DNA of 64,000 nt from an uncultured Pelagibacteraceae bacterium. Its GTDB lineage: Bacteria > Pseudomonadota > Alphaproteobacteria > Pelagibacterales > Pelagibacteraceae. This document shows, in pieces, positions 9,547-18,024 of this stretch. The stretch is from assembly GCA_902573235.1 (NCBI GenBank), contig CACGIZ010000002.1, positions 62,001 through 126,000 on the forward strand, in the 5' to 3' direction. Positions within the stretch are counted from its first letter, which is position 1. Each line of letters opens with the position of its first letter. The translations under genes and the position numbers were made by a program. Below the pieces are notes generated by a model. The model saw only the letters and a program-made list of their open reading frames with translations. It was not told the DNA's origin and did no database searches.

Positions 9547-12264
9547 ATGAGTAAATCCCAAATCAATCTTCCCAAAACGGCTTTTTCTATGAAAGCTAAT
9601 TTACCAACAAAAGAACCAGAAATTTTAAAATTTTGGCAAAATATCAATCTTTATGATCAGTTAAGAAAATCAAGAAAAGGTGAAGAAAAATTTGTTCTTC
9701 ATGATGGTCCGCCATATGCAAATGGCAATATACATATGGGCACTGCCTTAAATAAAATTTTAAAAGATATAATAGTGAAATTTCATCAAATGGACGGTAA
9801 AGACTCAGTTTATGTTCCAGGTTGGGATTGTCATGGCTTACCGATCGAGTGGAAAATTGAAGAGCTATATAAAAAAAATAAAAAAAATAAGAACGAAATT
9901 CCAATAGTTGAATTCAGAAAAGAATGTCGAGCTTTTGCTGAAAAATGGATAGGCATTCATAAAGATCAATTTAAGAGGTTGGGGGTAATAGGTGATTGGG
10001 AAAATTATTATTCTACAATGAGTTATGATGCTGAAGCTCAAATTGTTAGAGAGCTTGGAAAGTTTTTAAAAGAGGGAAGTTTATATAGAGGTTTTAAACC
10101 AGTTTTATGGTCCACGGTTGAAAAAACTGCTTTAGCTGATGCAGAAGTAGAATATCAAGATCACAAGTCTGATACTATTTATGCATCTTTTCCTGTTAAA
10201 TCATCGAATATTGAGGAACTGAAAGACAGTGAAGTAATTATTTGGACAACTACTCCTTGGACAATTCCAGCCAACAGAGCATTGGCATATAACGAAAGTT
10301 TAAATTATCTCTTAATAAAAATTAAGGATCATAAAGTTTTTAAAAATAAAAAAATTGTGATTGCTGAGGCCTTATTAGAGTCAGTAACAAAAGAATGTGA
10401 AATTAAAGATTTTAAAAAGATTAATAACTTTAAGGGAAAAAATTTGAAAGGAACTATATGCAAACATCCTTTTTTTGATTTAGGTTATGATTATGATATT
10501 CCAATGTTAAGCGCTCAATTCGTTACCACCGAACAAGGTACTGGTATTGTTCATTGTGCTCCAAGTCATGGACCTGATGATTTTAATTTATGTTTGAATA
10601 ATGGAATTAAAGCTATCGAAACTGTAGATGGTGATGGCAAGTATACAAATTACGTAAAATTATTTGAAGGTATGCATATATTTAAAGCTAACCCAACAGT
10701 AATCGAGAAACTTAAAGAACAAAAAAAACTTTTATCAAATGGAGAGCTAGTCCACTCTTACCCCCATTCTTGGAGATCAAAAGCTCCCTTAGTTCATAGG
10801 GCAACACCTCAGTGGTTTATTTCGATGGAGAGTCATGAATTAAGAAAAAAAGCTCTCAAAGCTATAGAGGATACAAATTTTTATCCAAGCAAAGGTAAAG
10901 AACGATTAAAATCAATGATAGAAACCAGGCCTGACTGGTGTGTATCTAGACAACGAGTTTGGGGAGTTCCTTTACCAATCTTCCTAAATAAAAAAACGAA
11001 AAAAATTTTAATTGATGAGGATGTTTTTGAAAATATTGCAAAAATTTATGAAAAGGAAGGTTCAGATTGTTGGTTTTCGGATGATCCTCAAAAATTTTTA
11101 GGAAAAAATTATAAATCTGAAGATTTTGAAAAGTTAAGCGACATTGTTGAGGTATGGTTTGACAGTGGATCAACACACACATTTGTTTTAGAAAAAAGAG
11201 AAGATTTAAAGTGGCCTGCATCCATGTATTTAGAAGGATCGGATCAACATAGAGGTTGGTTTCATTCATCATTGTTGGAATCATGTGGAACTAGAGGAAG
11301 AGCACCTTTTGAGTCTATTCTTTCGCATGGATTTGTTGTTGACGGGAAGGGTTTAAAAATGTCAAAGTCACTTGGTAATGTAATAGCACCTGAAGATATA
11401 TTAAAAAAATATGGTGCTGATATTTTAAGAATTTGGGTTGCATCATCAAATTATGCTGAAGATTTAAGGATTGATTATTCGATATTGGATCAACATGCAG
11501 ACTCATACAGAAAAATTAGAAATACATTTAGATATTTGCTTGGTAATTTGAATGATGACTTTAATGAAATTAAACTAGAAAATTTAGATATAGAAAAACT
11601 ACCAGAGTTAGAACAATATATGCTTCATAGAATTTATACCTTAAATGAAAATTTTAATAAATATTTTAAAAATTATGATTTTCATAATTTGTACAAAGAA
11701 TTATTAAATTTTTGCACTGTAGATTTGTCGGCCTTCTATTTTGATATAAGAAAAGATACATTATATTGTGACCCAAAAGATTCCAATAAAAGAAAATCGA
11801 CATTAACATTATTGAATGTAATTTTAGATGCATTATTAAAATGGTTTGCTCCAATCCTTTCATTCACAACAGAAGAGATCTATCAGCTGATTTCAAAGAA
11901 AAATAAAAGTATCCATTTACAGAAATTTATTCAGATGCCCAAAAATTTTCAGAATTTAAGTTTAAATAAAAAATGGCTTGAATTAATAAAGATAAGAAAT
12001 TTTAGCAATGTAAGTATTGAAGAAAAAAGAAGCTCGAAAGAAATTGGTTCCAGTCTTGAGGCAAATCTTAAAATAAAACTAAATGATAAATATAGAGATA
12101 TGGTAAAAAATATTGATTTTTCCGAGCTATGCATAACTTCGAATGCTGAAATTACATTTAGCGAAAAAATTGAAATAGAGGTTGATACAAGCAAGGCAAA
12201 AGGAGTGAAGTGTCCTGTTTGCTGGAAAATAAATCCAAATTCATGTGTTAGACACCCAACATGA
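9547..12264 (+). CDS. ileS: Isoleucyl-tRNA synthetase
   Basis: A 905-residue class I synthetase that charges tRNA-Ile. The HIGH-type motif is PPYANGNIHMGTALNKIL (near residue 60) and the KMSKS motif is GLKMSKSLGN (near residue 605). The editing domain includes TTPWTIPANRAL and GTGIVHCAPSHGPDDF. The C-terminal zinc finger is compressed, reading CPVCWK then CVRH, and the protein stops right after it. Usual bacterial IleS proteins end with a second CxxC, so this one is slightly short. The stop overlaps the lspA start by four bases (ATGA), which argues against an artificial truncation. Confidence 0.97.
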   Translation: MSKSQINLPKTAFSMKANLPTKEPEILKFWQNINLYDQLRKSRKGEEKFVLHDGPPYANGNIHMGTALNKILKDIIVKFHQMDGKDSVYVPGWDCHGLPIEWKIEELYKKNKKNKNEIPIVEFRKECRAFAEKWIGIHKDQFKRLGVIGDWENYYSTMSYDAEAQIVRELGKFLKEGSLYRGFKPVLWSTVEKTALADAEVEYQDHKSDTIYASFPVKSSNIEELKDSEVIIWTTTPWTIPANRALAYNESLNYLLIKIKDHKVFKNKKIVIAEALLESVTKECEIKDFKKINNFKGKNLKGTICKHPFFDLGYDYDIPMLSAQFVTTEQGTGIVHCAPSHGPDDFNLCLNNGIKAIETVDGDGKYTNYVKLFEGMHIFKANPTVIEKLKEQKKLLSNGELVHSYPHSWRSKAPLVHRATPQWFISMESHELRKKALKAIEDTNFYPSKGKERLKSMIETRPDWCVSRQRVWGVPLPIFLNKKTKKILIDEDVFENIAKIYEKEGSDCWFSDDPQKFLGKNYKSEDFEKLSDIVEVWFDSGSTHTFVLEKREDLKWPASMYLEGSDQHRGWFHSSLLESCGTRGRAPFESILSHGFVVDGKGLKMSKSLGNVIAPEDILKKYGADILRIWVASSNYAEDLRIDYSILDQHADSYRKIRNTFRYLLGNLNDDFNEIKLENLDIEKLPELEQYMLHRIYTLNENFNKYFKNYDFHNLYKELLNFCTVDLSAFYFDIRKDTLYCDPKDSNKRKSTLTLLNVILDALLKWFAPILSFTTEEIYQLISKKNKSIHLQKFIQMPKNFQNLSLNKKWLELIKIRNFSNVSIEEKRSSKEIGSSLEANLKIKLNDKYRDMVKNIDFSELCITSNAEITFSEKIEIEVDTSKAKGVKCPVCWKINPNSCVRHPT

Positions 12265-12746
12265 GTTTGAAAAATAAATTTAATATAAGTTTATTTTTAA
12301 TTATTATTATTTTCTTAGTTGATAGAATTTCAAAATTTTACATCATTACACTAAGTAAAAAAAATTTTGACCAAGAAATTTTTCAATCAGAATATTTAAA
12401 TTTAGTTTTGATTTGGAATGATGGTATAGCTTTTGGACTCTTATCTTTACAAGAAAGTTATTTATATAATCTTATAACATTGCTAATAGGATTTATAATC
12501 TTAATTTTAATTTATTTAATTTATAAATCTCAAAACTTTAAAAAGTTTTCTTATATTTTAGTTACAGGAGGTGCTCTAGGAAATATATTTGATAGAATTG
12601 TCTATAAATCAGTCCCTGATTTTATTGACTTTCATATTAATGGATTCCATTGGTTTATTTTTAATATTGCAGATATATTCATCACCATTGGAGTGATTTG
12701 CCTTATTTATGATGAAATTTTTATAGAGAAAAAGGAAAATGTATAA
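12261..12746 (+). CDS. lspA: Lipoprotein signal peptidase (SPase II)
   Basis: A 161-residue inner-membrane aspartyl protease that cleaves prolipoproteins before the lipid-modified cysteine. Four hydrophobic helices are visible. The two catalytic aspartates lie in GGALGNIFDRIVY and FNIADIFITIG, the conserved family motifs. It overlaps ileS by four bases, and its last eight bases overlap the next gene, which itself encodes a lipoprotein. The ileS-lspA order is widespread in bacteria. Confidence 0.95.
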   Translation: MSLKNKFNISLFLIIIIFLVDRISKFYIITLSKKNFDQEIFQSEYLNLVLIWNDGIAFGLLSLQESYLYNLITLLIGFIILILIYLIYKSQNFKKFSYILVTGGALGNIFDRIVYKSVPDFIDFHINGFHWFIFNIADIFITIGVICLIYDEIFIEKKENV

Positions 12747-13047
12747 AAAACTTATTTTTTTATTTCTATTAATGGGCCTTTTTTCAGGATGTCAGTCTTT
12801 AAGGGAAGGTTTAGAAGGAAATAAAAAGTCAAAAAGTGCAGAAGAATTTCTTATTGAAAAAAAAAATCCGTTAGTATTACCTCCTGATTATTCAAAGCTA
12901 CCTGAACCATCTGAAAAAAATGTTGAGGAAAATAATGAGTTTGATTTGCAAAAGATTTTAGAAACATCTGATAGCAACACTCCTTCGGAAAATTCAGTTA
13001 ATCAATCATTAAAAAAATCAATAATAGATAAAATAAAGAAAAATTAA
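12739..13047 (+). CDS. Small lipoprotein, DUF3035-like
   Basis: A 102-residue protein with a lipoprotein signal (MYKKLIFLFLLMGLFSGC), where LFSGC fits a lipobox and Cys18 would be lipidated. The mature part has EEFLIEKKNPLVLPPDYSKLPEP, which resembles the DEF...PL..PPDF..LP pattern of DUF3035. That family usually follows lspA in alphaproteobacteria, so context agrees. The remaining 50 residues are acidic and Asn/Ser-rich with no motif. It overlaps lspA by eight bases, and the A of its TAA stop is the first base of the pgi start codon. Function is unknown; an outer-membrane anchor role is only a guess. Confidence 0.72.
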   Translation: MYKKLIFLFLLMGLFSGCQSLREGLEGNKKSKSAEEFLIEKKNPLVLPPDYSKLPEPSEKNVEENNEFDLQKILETSDSNTPSENSVNQSLKKSIIDKIKKN

Positions 13048-14195
13048 TGTTTTCAAAATCTATTAATTTAAAAAGTTTTAAAATCAATAAAAATAAAAAA
13101 AAAATTCAGAGTAAACTCAAAATTCTTTTAAGTGAGAAAAATCAATTAATTAAATCTTTAAGCAAAAACTATAAAGATAATTATGATTTTAAAAAGATAA
13201 AAGGAAAAAAGAATTTCAGACTAATTGGTATGGGAGGTTCTATTTTAGGTTCTCAGGCAATCTATAATTTTCTTAAAAGTAAAGTAAAAAAAAATTTTTT
13301 ATTTTTTAATAATTTGAATTCATTTCAAAAAATAAATAAAAAAGAAAAATTTACTAATCTAATAATTTCAAAATCAGGAAATACCTTAGAAACTATTTCA
13401 AATGCAAATATTTTGATTAACAGAAAAGATGAAAATATATTTATTACTGAAAATAAGCCTAGCTATCTTTTCAATCTTGCATCAAAACTTAAGTCAGAAG
13501 TAGTACATCATAATAACTTTATTGGTGGTAGGTATTCTGTTTTGTCTGAAGTTGGAATGTTACCAGCAAAATTGATGGGCCTTAATCCTAAAAAATTTAG
13601 ACAATTTGATAATCTTATTAAAGATAGAAAATTTCTTAATTTATTAATTCATAATACTGGTGGAATTTTGTTTTTTGCAAAAAATAAGAAATTCAATTCA
13701 ATAATAATAAATTATGACGAAAAATCTGACTTTTTTTTTCAATGGTACCAACAGCTAGTTGCAGAAAGTCTTGGTAAAAAAGGAAAGGGAATCTTGCCAA
13801 TTATTTCAACAATGCCAAAAGATAATCATAGTGTGATGCAACTATTTTTAGATGGGTTTAAAAATAATTTTTATACTTTTTTTTCATGTAAAGAAAAAAT
13901 TTCAAACAAATTAGAAAAAAAAAATTTATTGTTAAGTCACAAATATTTAGGCAAATATACACTTAATGAAATAATTTTAAGACAAAAAAAAGCAACTGAA
14001 AATGTTTTTTCAAAAAAGAATATTCCATTTAGAAGTTTTGAGGTTAAAAAAAGAAATGAAAAAACTTTAGGTGAATTATTTTGTTATTTTATTTTTGAAA
14101 CAATCTTATTAGGGAGAGCACTTAATATAAATCCTTTCGACCAACCATCTGTAGAATTGATTAAAACAGAAACAAAAAAACAATTTAAAGTCTAA
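13047..14195 (+). CDS. pgi: Glucose-6-phosphate isomerase, compact form
   Basis: Interconverts glucose 6-phosphate and fructose 6-phosphate. Only 382 residues, against about 550 for the E. coli type and 440-450 for the Bacillus type. Catalytic landmarks remain: the SIS-domain sugar-phosphate segment GMGGSILGSQA, SKSGNTLET, GGRYSVLSEVGMLP with the active-site arginine, the general base in QQLVAESLGKKGKG, a His in PKDNHSVMQLF, and the C-terminal FDQPSVELIKTETKK with the conserved lysine. So it looks functional but shortened. It starts on the last base of the lipoprotein stop codon. Its stop interlocks with the rsmD stop on the other strand (CTAA). Confidence 0.88.
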   Translation: MFSKSINLKSFKINKNKKKIQSKLKILLSEKNQLIKSLSKNYKDNYDFKKIKGKKNFRLIGMGGSILGSQAIYNFLKSKVKKNFLFFNNLNSFQKINKKEKFTNLIISKSGNTLETISNANILINRKDENIFITENKPSYLFNLASKLKSEVVHHNNFIGGRYSVLSEVGMLPAKLMGLNPKKFRQFDNLIKDRKFLNLLIHNTGGILFFAKNKKFNSIIINYDEKSDFFFQWYQQLVAESLGKKGKGILPIISTMPKDNHSVMQLFLDGFKNNFYTFFSCKEKISNKLEKKNLLLSHKYLGKYTLNEIILRQKKATENVFSKKNIPFRSFEVKKRNEKTLGELFCYFIFETILLGRALNINPFDQPSVELIKTETKKQFKV

Positions 14196-14749
14196 AATTT
14201 GCAAAATAATATTTTAGAAAGTCCATATTTTTTTTCCTCTACAATTTTTAACTCTGGAAATGATTCATTTTCTTTAAAATTTCGGTGAATGATAATAATT
14301 CCATTTTTATCTAAAATTTCAGCTTCTTTAATTTTAGACAATATAAGAGAAATATTTTTTTCTTTAAATGGTGGATCTAAAAAAATTATATTAATTTTTT
14401 TCTTTAAAGTTTTAAAATTAAAATCATTGAAAATATCTGCATCAAATATTTTACATTTCTCTTCAAGTTTAAAATTTTTAACATTTTTTTTTAAAATTGA
14501 TAAAGAAACTAGGTAATTTTCAACAAATATTACATTACTAGCTTCCCTAGATAGTGCTTCAAGACCAAATGAACCTACCCCAGAGAATAGATCCAGTACA
14601 TTAGAATTCTTTAAAATTAAATCAAATTTTTTTGAATGATTAATAATATTAAAAATTGACTCTTTTACTAAATCTTTTAAAGGTCGTGTTTTCTTGTCAG
14701 TTGGTTCTAAGATTTTTCTACCTTTAAATTGACCTGCAATAATCCTCAT
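14192..14749 (-). CDS. rsmD: 16S rRNA (guanine966-N2)-methyltransferase RsmD
   Basis: A 185-residue SAM-dependent methyltransferase that modifies G966 of 16S rRNA in the small subunit. It begins with the family signature MRIIAGQFKGRKI and has the SAM-binding motif VLDLFSGVGSFGLEALSR. The catalytic motif is LDPPF, the normal form in RsmD. The start overlaps the end of purD by four bases, so it is probably translated from the purD message. Confidence 0.93.
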   Translation of the reverse strand: MRIIAGQFKGRKILEPTDKKTRPLKDLVKESIFNIINHSKKFDLILKNSNVLDLFSGVGSFGLEALSREASNVIFVENYLVSLSILKKNVKNFKLEEKCKIFDADIFNDFNFKTLKKKINIIFLDPPFKEKNISLILSKIKEAEILDKNGIIIIHRNFKENESFPELKIVEEKKYGLSKILFCKF

Positions 14750-16011
14750 AGGTCTATAACTTTGTATCCAATATCTTTTCTAAAAAACCCATGATCCCAA
14801 TTTAAAATTTTAAGGTTATTAAAAATTTTCTCTCTAGCACTTAAGAAGCTACTTGATAACGATACAAAATTTAAGACTCTTCCCCCTATAGCTAAAATTT
14901 GATTATCTTTTGAAACAGTGCCTGCATGAAAACATAAATTTTTATTATCTAAATTAATTTTATCTAAATTATTAATTAAAATATTCTTTTTATATTCATC
15001 AGGATAACCATTAGAACAGACAACTACACATATGCTTTTTTCATTACTCCATTCAATATCAATTTTATCCAATGTCTTATTTGTACATGATAATAAAATA
15101 TCTAAAAGTTGAGTTTCCAATTTAGGTAAAATAGTTTGACATTCGGGATCTCCCATTCTCACGTTGTATTCAATCAAATAAGGCTCATTATCTTTAATCA
15201 TTAGCCCAGCATAGAGAAATCCAACGTATTCTATTTTTCTATCTTTAAGACCTTGAAGAGTTGGATTTATAATTTTTTCAATAATCTTTTTTTCTAATGG
15301 ATCATTTATTAATCTAGATGGTGAGTACGCTCCCATCCCTCCAGTATTTTTACCTTTATCACCTTCAAAGACCCTTTTATGGTCCTGCGCAGTTTCAAAT
15401 TTTTTGATTGTTTTGCCATCAGTGATGATAAAAAAACTCATTTCCTCTCCATCTAGAAATTCCTCGATTAATACGTTTTTTGCTAAACCAAATTTTCCAT
15501 TAAATATTTCTTTGACTGCTTGAACTGCATTACTAATATTCTCACAAATATAAACTCCTTTTCCAGCGGCCAATCCATCTGCTTTAATTACTATTGGATA
15601 ATTAGATTTTTCTAAAAATATTTTAGCCTCTGATGGATTTTGAAAAATTCCAAAATTAGCTGTTGGAATGTTAAATTCTTTACAAAGATTTTTAGTAAAA
15701 ATTTTTGATCCTTCAAGTTGCGAAGCTGCTTTGTTAGGCCCAAATACTTTGACTTTTGTATCTTTCAAAAAATCTACTAATCCATCAACCAATGGTTTTT
15801 CTGGTCCAATAATTAAAAATTCAATATTCTTTTCAATAATCAAATTTTTAATTTGATCAAAGTCTTTTAAATCAATGTCTATATTTATTGCTATTTCTTT
15901 AGTTCCTGCGTTACCAGGTATGCAGTAAATTGTATTTACTTTTTTGGAATTTTTTAAACTATGGCTAATTGCATGCTCACGACCGCCACTTCCTATTATT
16001 CCAATATTCAT
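14746..16011 (-). CDS. purD: Phosphoribosylamine-glycine ligase (GAR synthetase)
   Basis: A 421-residue ATP-grasp enzyme joining glycine to 5-phosphoribosylamine in purine synthesis. The N-terminal domain has GSGGREHAI, the ATP-grasp core has IKADGLAAGKGVYI and EEFLDGEEMSFF, and the later motifs include DKGKNTGGMGAYSP and EYNVRMGDPECQ. All are typical, and length is normal. It leads a two-gene leftward unit with rsmD. The start is 21 bases from the divergent DUF2093 gene, so its promoter must be very compact or overlap that gene. Confidence 0.97.
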   Translation of the reverse strand: MNIGIIGSGGREHAISHSLKNSKKVNTIYCIPGNAGTKEIAINIDIDLKDFDQIKNLIIEKNIEFLIIGPEKPLVDGLVDFLKDTKVKVFGPNKAASQLEGSKIFTKNLCKEFNIPTANFGIFQNPSEAKIFLEKSNYPIVIKADGLAAGKGVYICENISNAVQAVKEIFNGKFGLAKNVLIEEFLDGEEMSFFIITDGKTIKKFETAQDHKRVFEGDKGKNTGGMGAYSPSRLINDPLEKKIIEKIINPTLQGLKDRKIEYVGFLYAGLMIKDNEPYLIEYNVRMGDPECQTILPKLETQLLDILLSCTNKTLDKIDIEWSNEKSICVVVCSNGYPDEYKKNILINNLDKINLDNKNLCFHAGTVSKDNQILAIGGRVLNFVSLSSSFLSAREKIFNNLKILNWDHGFFRKDIGYKVIDL

Positions 16012-16032
16012 GTATAGATATATAAACTAAAA

Positions 16033-16221
16033 ATGTACAAAAAATTAGCTAAAATAAAATATTTACCAAATAATTTCCAAATTTTAGAAAAAGGTGATCA
16101 TGTGATATGTGCAGTCTCTGGTAAGCAAATTAAACTTGAAGACTTGCAATACTGGAATGTTGATCTTCAAGAGCCTTACTTCTCATATGTTGAGGCTGCA
16201 AAAAAAAGAGAAACTCAATAA
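16033..16221 (+). CDS. DUF2093 protein
   Basis: A 62-residue protein with the DUF2093 pattern: AKIKYLPNNFQILEKGDHVICAVSGKQIKLEDLQYWNV, where V.CAV....I.L..L.YW.V is the conserved core, followed by QEPY. The family is nearly confined to alphaproteobacteria and has no known function. A single CxVSG cysteine is present, not enough for a metal site. It is a single gene between two leftward groups, with its stop two bases from the stop of the acyltransferase gene. Confidence 0.85.
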   Translation: MYKKLAKIKYLPNNFQILEKGDHVICAVSGKQIKLEDLQYWNVDLQEPYFSYVEAAKKRETQ

Positions 16222-16223
16222 TT

Positions 16224-17090
16224 TTACTTCCAACGATTATGTGACCATATCCATTTAGAAGGACTCTTTTTTATAATTTTTTCGAGCCATTTATTGAGTT
16301 CAAGCGTTATTTCATCAATCGATACGTTTTCTTTAAATTCAAAAGGCTCAAAGATTTGTATCTTAAAGTCAATATCATTAATTCTAACGATATCAATTGG
16401 AATAACTTTACAATTAAATTTTTTAACAAATTGTCCTGGTATAGTAGTTGTATAAGCCTCTTTATTAAAAAACTTAATTTTAGAACCTTCACTTACTCTT
16501 TGATCAATCATTAAAGCAACAGAATAACCTTCATTGAACAATTTCAAGGAGTCTCGTATTCCAACTCGTCCTTTTTTAATTTGTATTTTACAAATATATT
16601 TTTTTCTAAGTCTTTCCATAATTAAATTCATAAAGATATTGTTAAGTGGACGATAAACTGCTGAAAGTTTAATTCCAGATTTTTCAAGATACATAGCCAT
16701 CAATTCAAAATTATCAAAGTGACCAGAAACAAATATTACACTTTCATTATTTTCTTTAAGTTTATTTAGAATATCAGTTCCATTTATTTGAATATTTCCT
16801 TTTTGATTCTTTCTAAGATCATTCAAAAAAATATATTCTGCAAATACTTTTCCATAATAATTCCACATTTCTGATATATGTTCTTTTATCTCGATGTTTG
16901 TTAAATTAGGGAACGCAATTTTTAAATTATTCTCAATTTTTTTTTGTGATCTAAAAAATTTGCCAAAAAATAAAAAAATTTTTCCAGATAGATATGATGA
17001 TTTTTTTAATCCAATTATCTTAAATATAAAAAAAAAGAAAATTATAATTATCGTTTCAATTAGATACCTTAAAAATTTAAATACTTTCAT
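16224..17090 (-). CDS. LpxL/HtrB-family lipid A acyltransferase
   Basis: A 288-residue inner-membrane acyltransferase of the lysophospholipid/lipid A acyltransferase superfamily. It has an N-terminal membrane anchor (about residues 8-28), the catalytic HxxxxE motif in SGHFDNFELM, and the family segments GRVGIRDSLK and ALMIDQRVSEG. The end PSKWIWSHNRWK is the usual terminus (W.H.RWK). It should add a secondary acyl chain to the lipid A precursor. Which position and chain cannot be read from sequence. It overlaps lpxK by 14 bases and ends the envelope cluster ubiA-msbA-waaA-lpxK-lpxL. Confidence 0.88.
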   Translation of the reverse strand: MKVFKFLRYLIETIIIIFFFFIFKIIGLKKSSYLSGKIFLFFGKFFRSQKKIENNLKIAFPNLTNIEIKEHISEMWNYYGKVFAEYIFLNDLRKNQKGNIQINGTDILNKLKENNESVIFVSGHFDNFELMAMYLEKSGIKLSAVYRPLNNIFMNLIMERLRKKYICKIQIKKGRVGIRDSLKLFNEGYSVALMIDQRVSEGSKIKFFNKEAYTTTIPGQFVKKFNCKVIPIDIVRINDIDFKIQIFEPFEFKENVSIDEITLELNKWLEKIIKKSPSKWIWSHNRWK

Positions 17091-18024
17091 ATAACTTTTT
17101 TATTTTATTATTTATCTCGTCTAATTGATCTATTTTCAGACTGATCTTAAAACAATTTATTTCTTTTTGAAAATTTTCTCCTATACGCATATAATCTTTT
17201 TCTGTCGTTAATATTTCTGCATTCAAAGATTTTGCTAACTCAAGAATCTTTTTAATATCTCTTTTTGAATAACTATAATGATCTGGGTATTCTAAATCTT
17301 TTACAATTTTAAACTTATTTTGAGTGAGCATTTCTAAAAAAGTATTATGGTTTCCTATACCAGAAAAAACTAGATAAGTTTTTTCTAAGTTAAAATTATT
17401 TAAATTAATTGGTTGATAAGAGGAATTAAATAAATTTAATTTTCCAAAGTTTTCAGAAAAAAAACTCTTTATTGATAATTGATTATTTTGATTACCGCTT
17501 ATTAAAACATTTTTGTATTTTGTTAAATTATCTAAACTTTCTCTCAATGGTCCAGAGGGAATTATTCTTCTGTTACCAAACATATTTTTTTCATTAAAAC
17601 AAACAAATGAAATATCATAAAGAATACTTTTATCTTGAAGACCATCATCAAAGATTGCAATTTTAAATCCATTTTTAGCCGCTTCATCCAGAGCTTTTGA
17701 TCTAGATTTGTTGATAAAAGTTTTACCGAATTTTTCTAATAATTTTTGTTCATCTATTTGATCTGAATAAAATTTTTTAATAAAACAAGCTTTTATTTGC
17801 ATTTTATCGCAAAGCTTCATTAATTCAATTGAGAATGAAGTTTTGCCGGTACCACCAATATAAATGTTACCTACACAAATTGTTTTGATGCTATTTATTT
17901 TTTTTATATTTTTAGTTGGTTGAAATTTTAAAACTAATTCATAGAATTTTGAAATTGGAAATAAAAAATTTGATAAAAAGTTTGGTTTTTTATAATCCCA
18001 AAATTTAGGTTTTTTTAATTTCAT
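17077..18024 (-). CDS. lpxK: Tetraacyldisaccharide 4'-kinase
   Basis: A 315-residue lipid A kinase that adds the 4'-phosphate. An N-terminal membrane-associated segment precedes the P-loop NIYIGGTGKTSFSIEL. Further motifs are the IFDDGLQDKS segment, RRIIPSGPLRE, and LVFSGIGNHNTF near residue 215, then ILTTEKDYMR. All are characteristic of LpxK. It acts at the inner membrane after the disaccharide is formed and before Kdo transfer by WaaA, which the next gene upstream encodes. It overlaps waaA by 20 bases and the acyltransferase by 14. Confidence 0.94.
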   Translation of the reverse strand: MKLKKPKFWDYKKPNFLSNFLFPISKFYELVLKFQPTKNIKKINSIKTICVGNIYIGGTGKTSFSIELMKLCDKMQIKACFIKKFYSDQIDEQKLLEKFGKTFINKSRSKALDEAAKNGFKIAIFDDGLQDKSILYDISFVCFNEKNMFGNRRIIPSGPLRESLDNLTKYKNVLISGNQNNQLSIKSFFSENFGKLNLFNSSYQPINLNNFNLEKTYLVFSGIGNHNTFLEMLTQNKFKIVKDLEYPDHYSYSKRDIKKILELAKSLNAEILTTEKDYMRIGENFQKEINCFKISLKIDQLDEINNKIKKLYESI

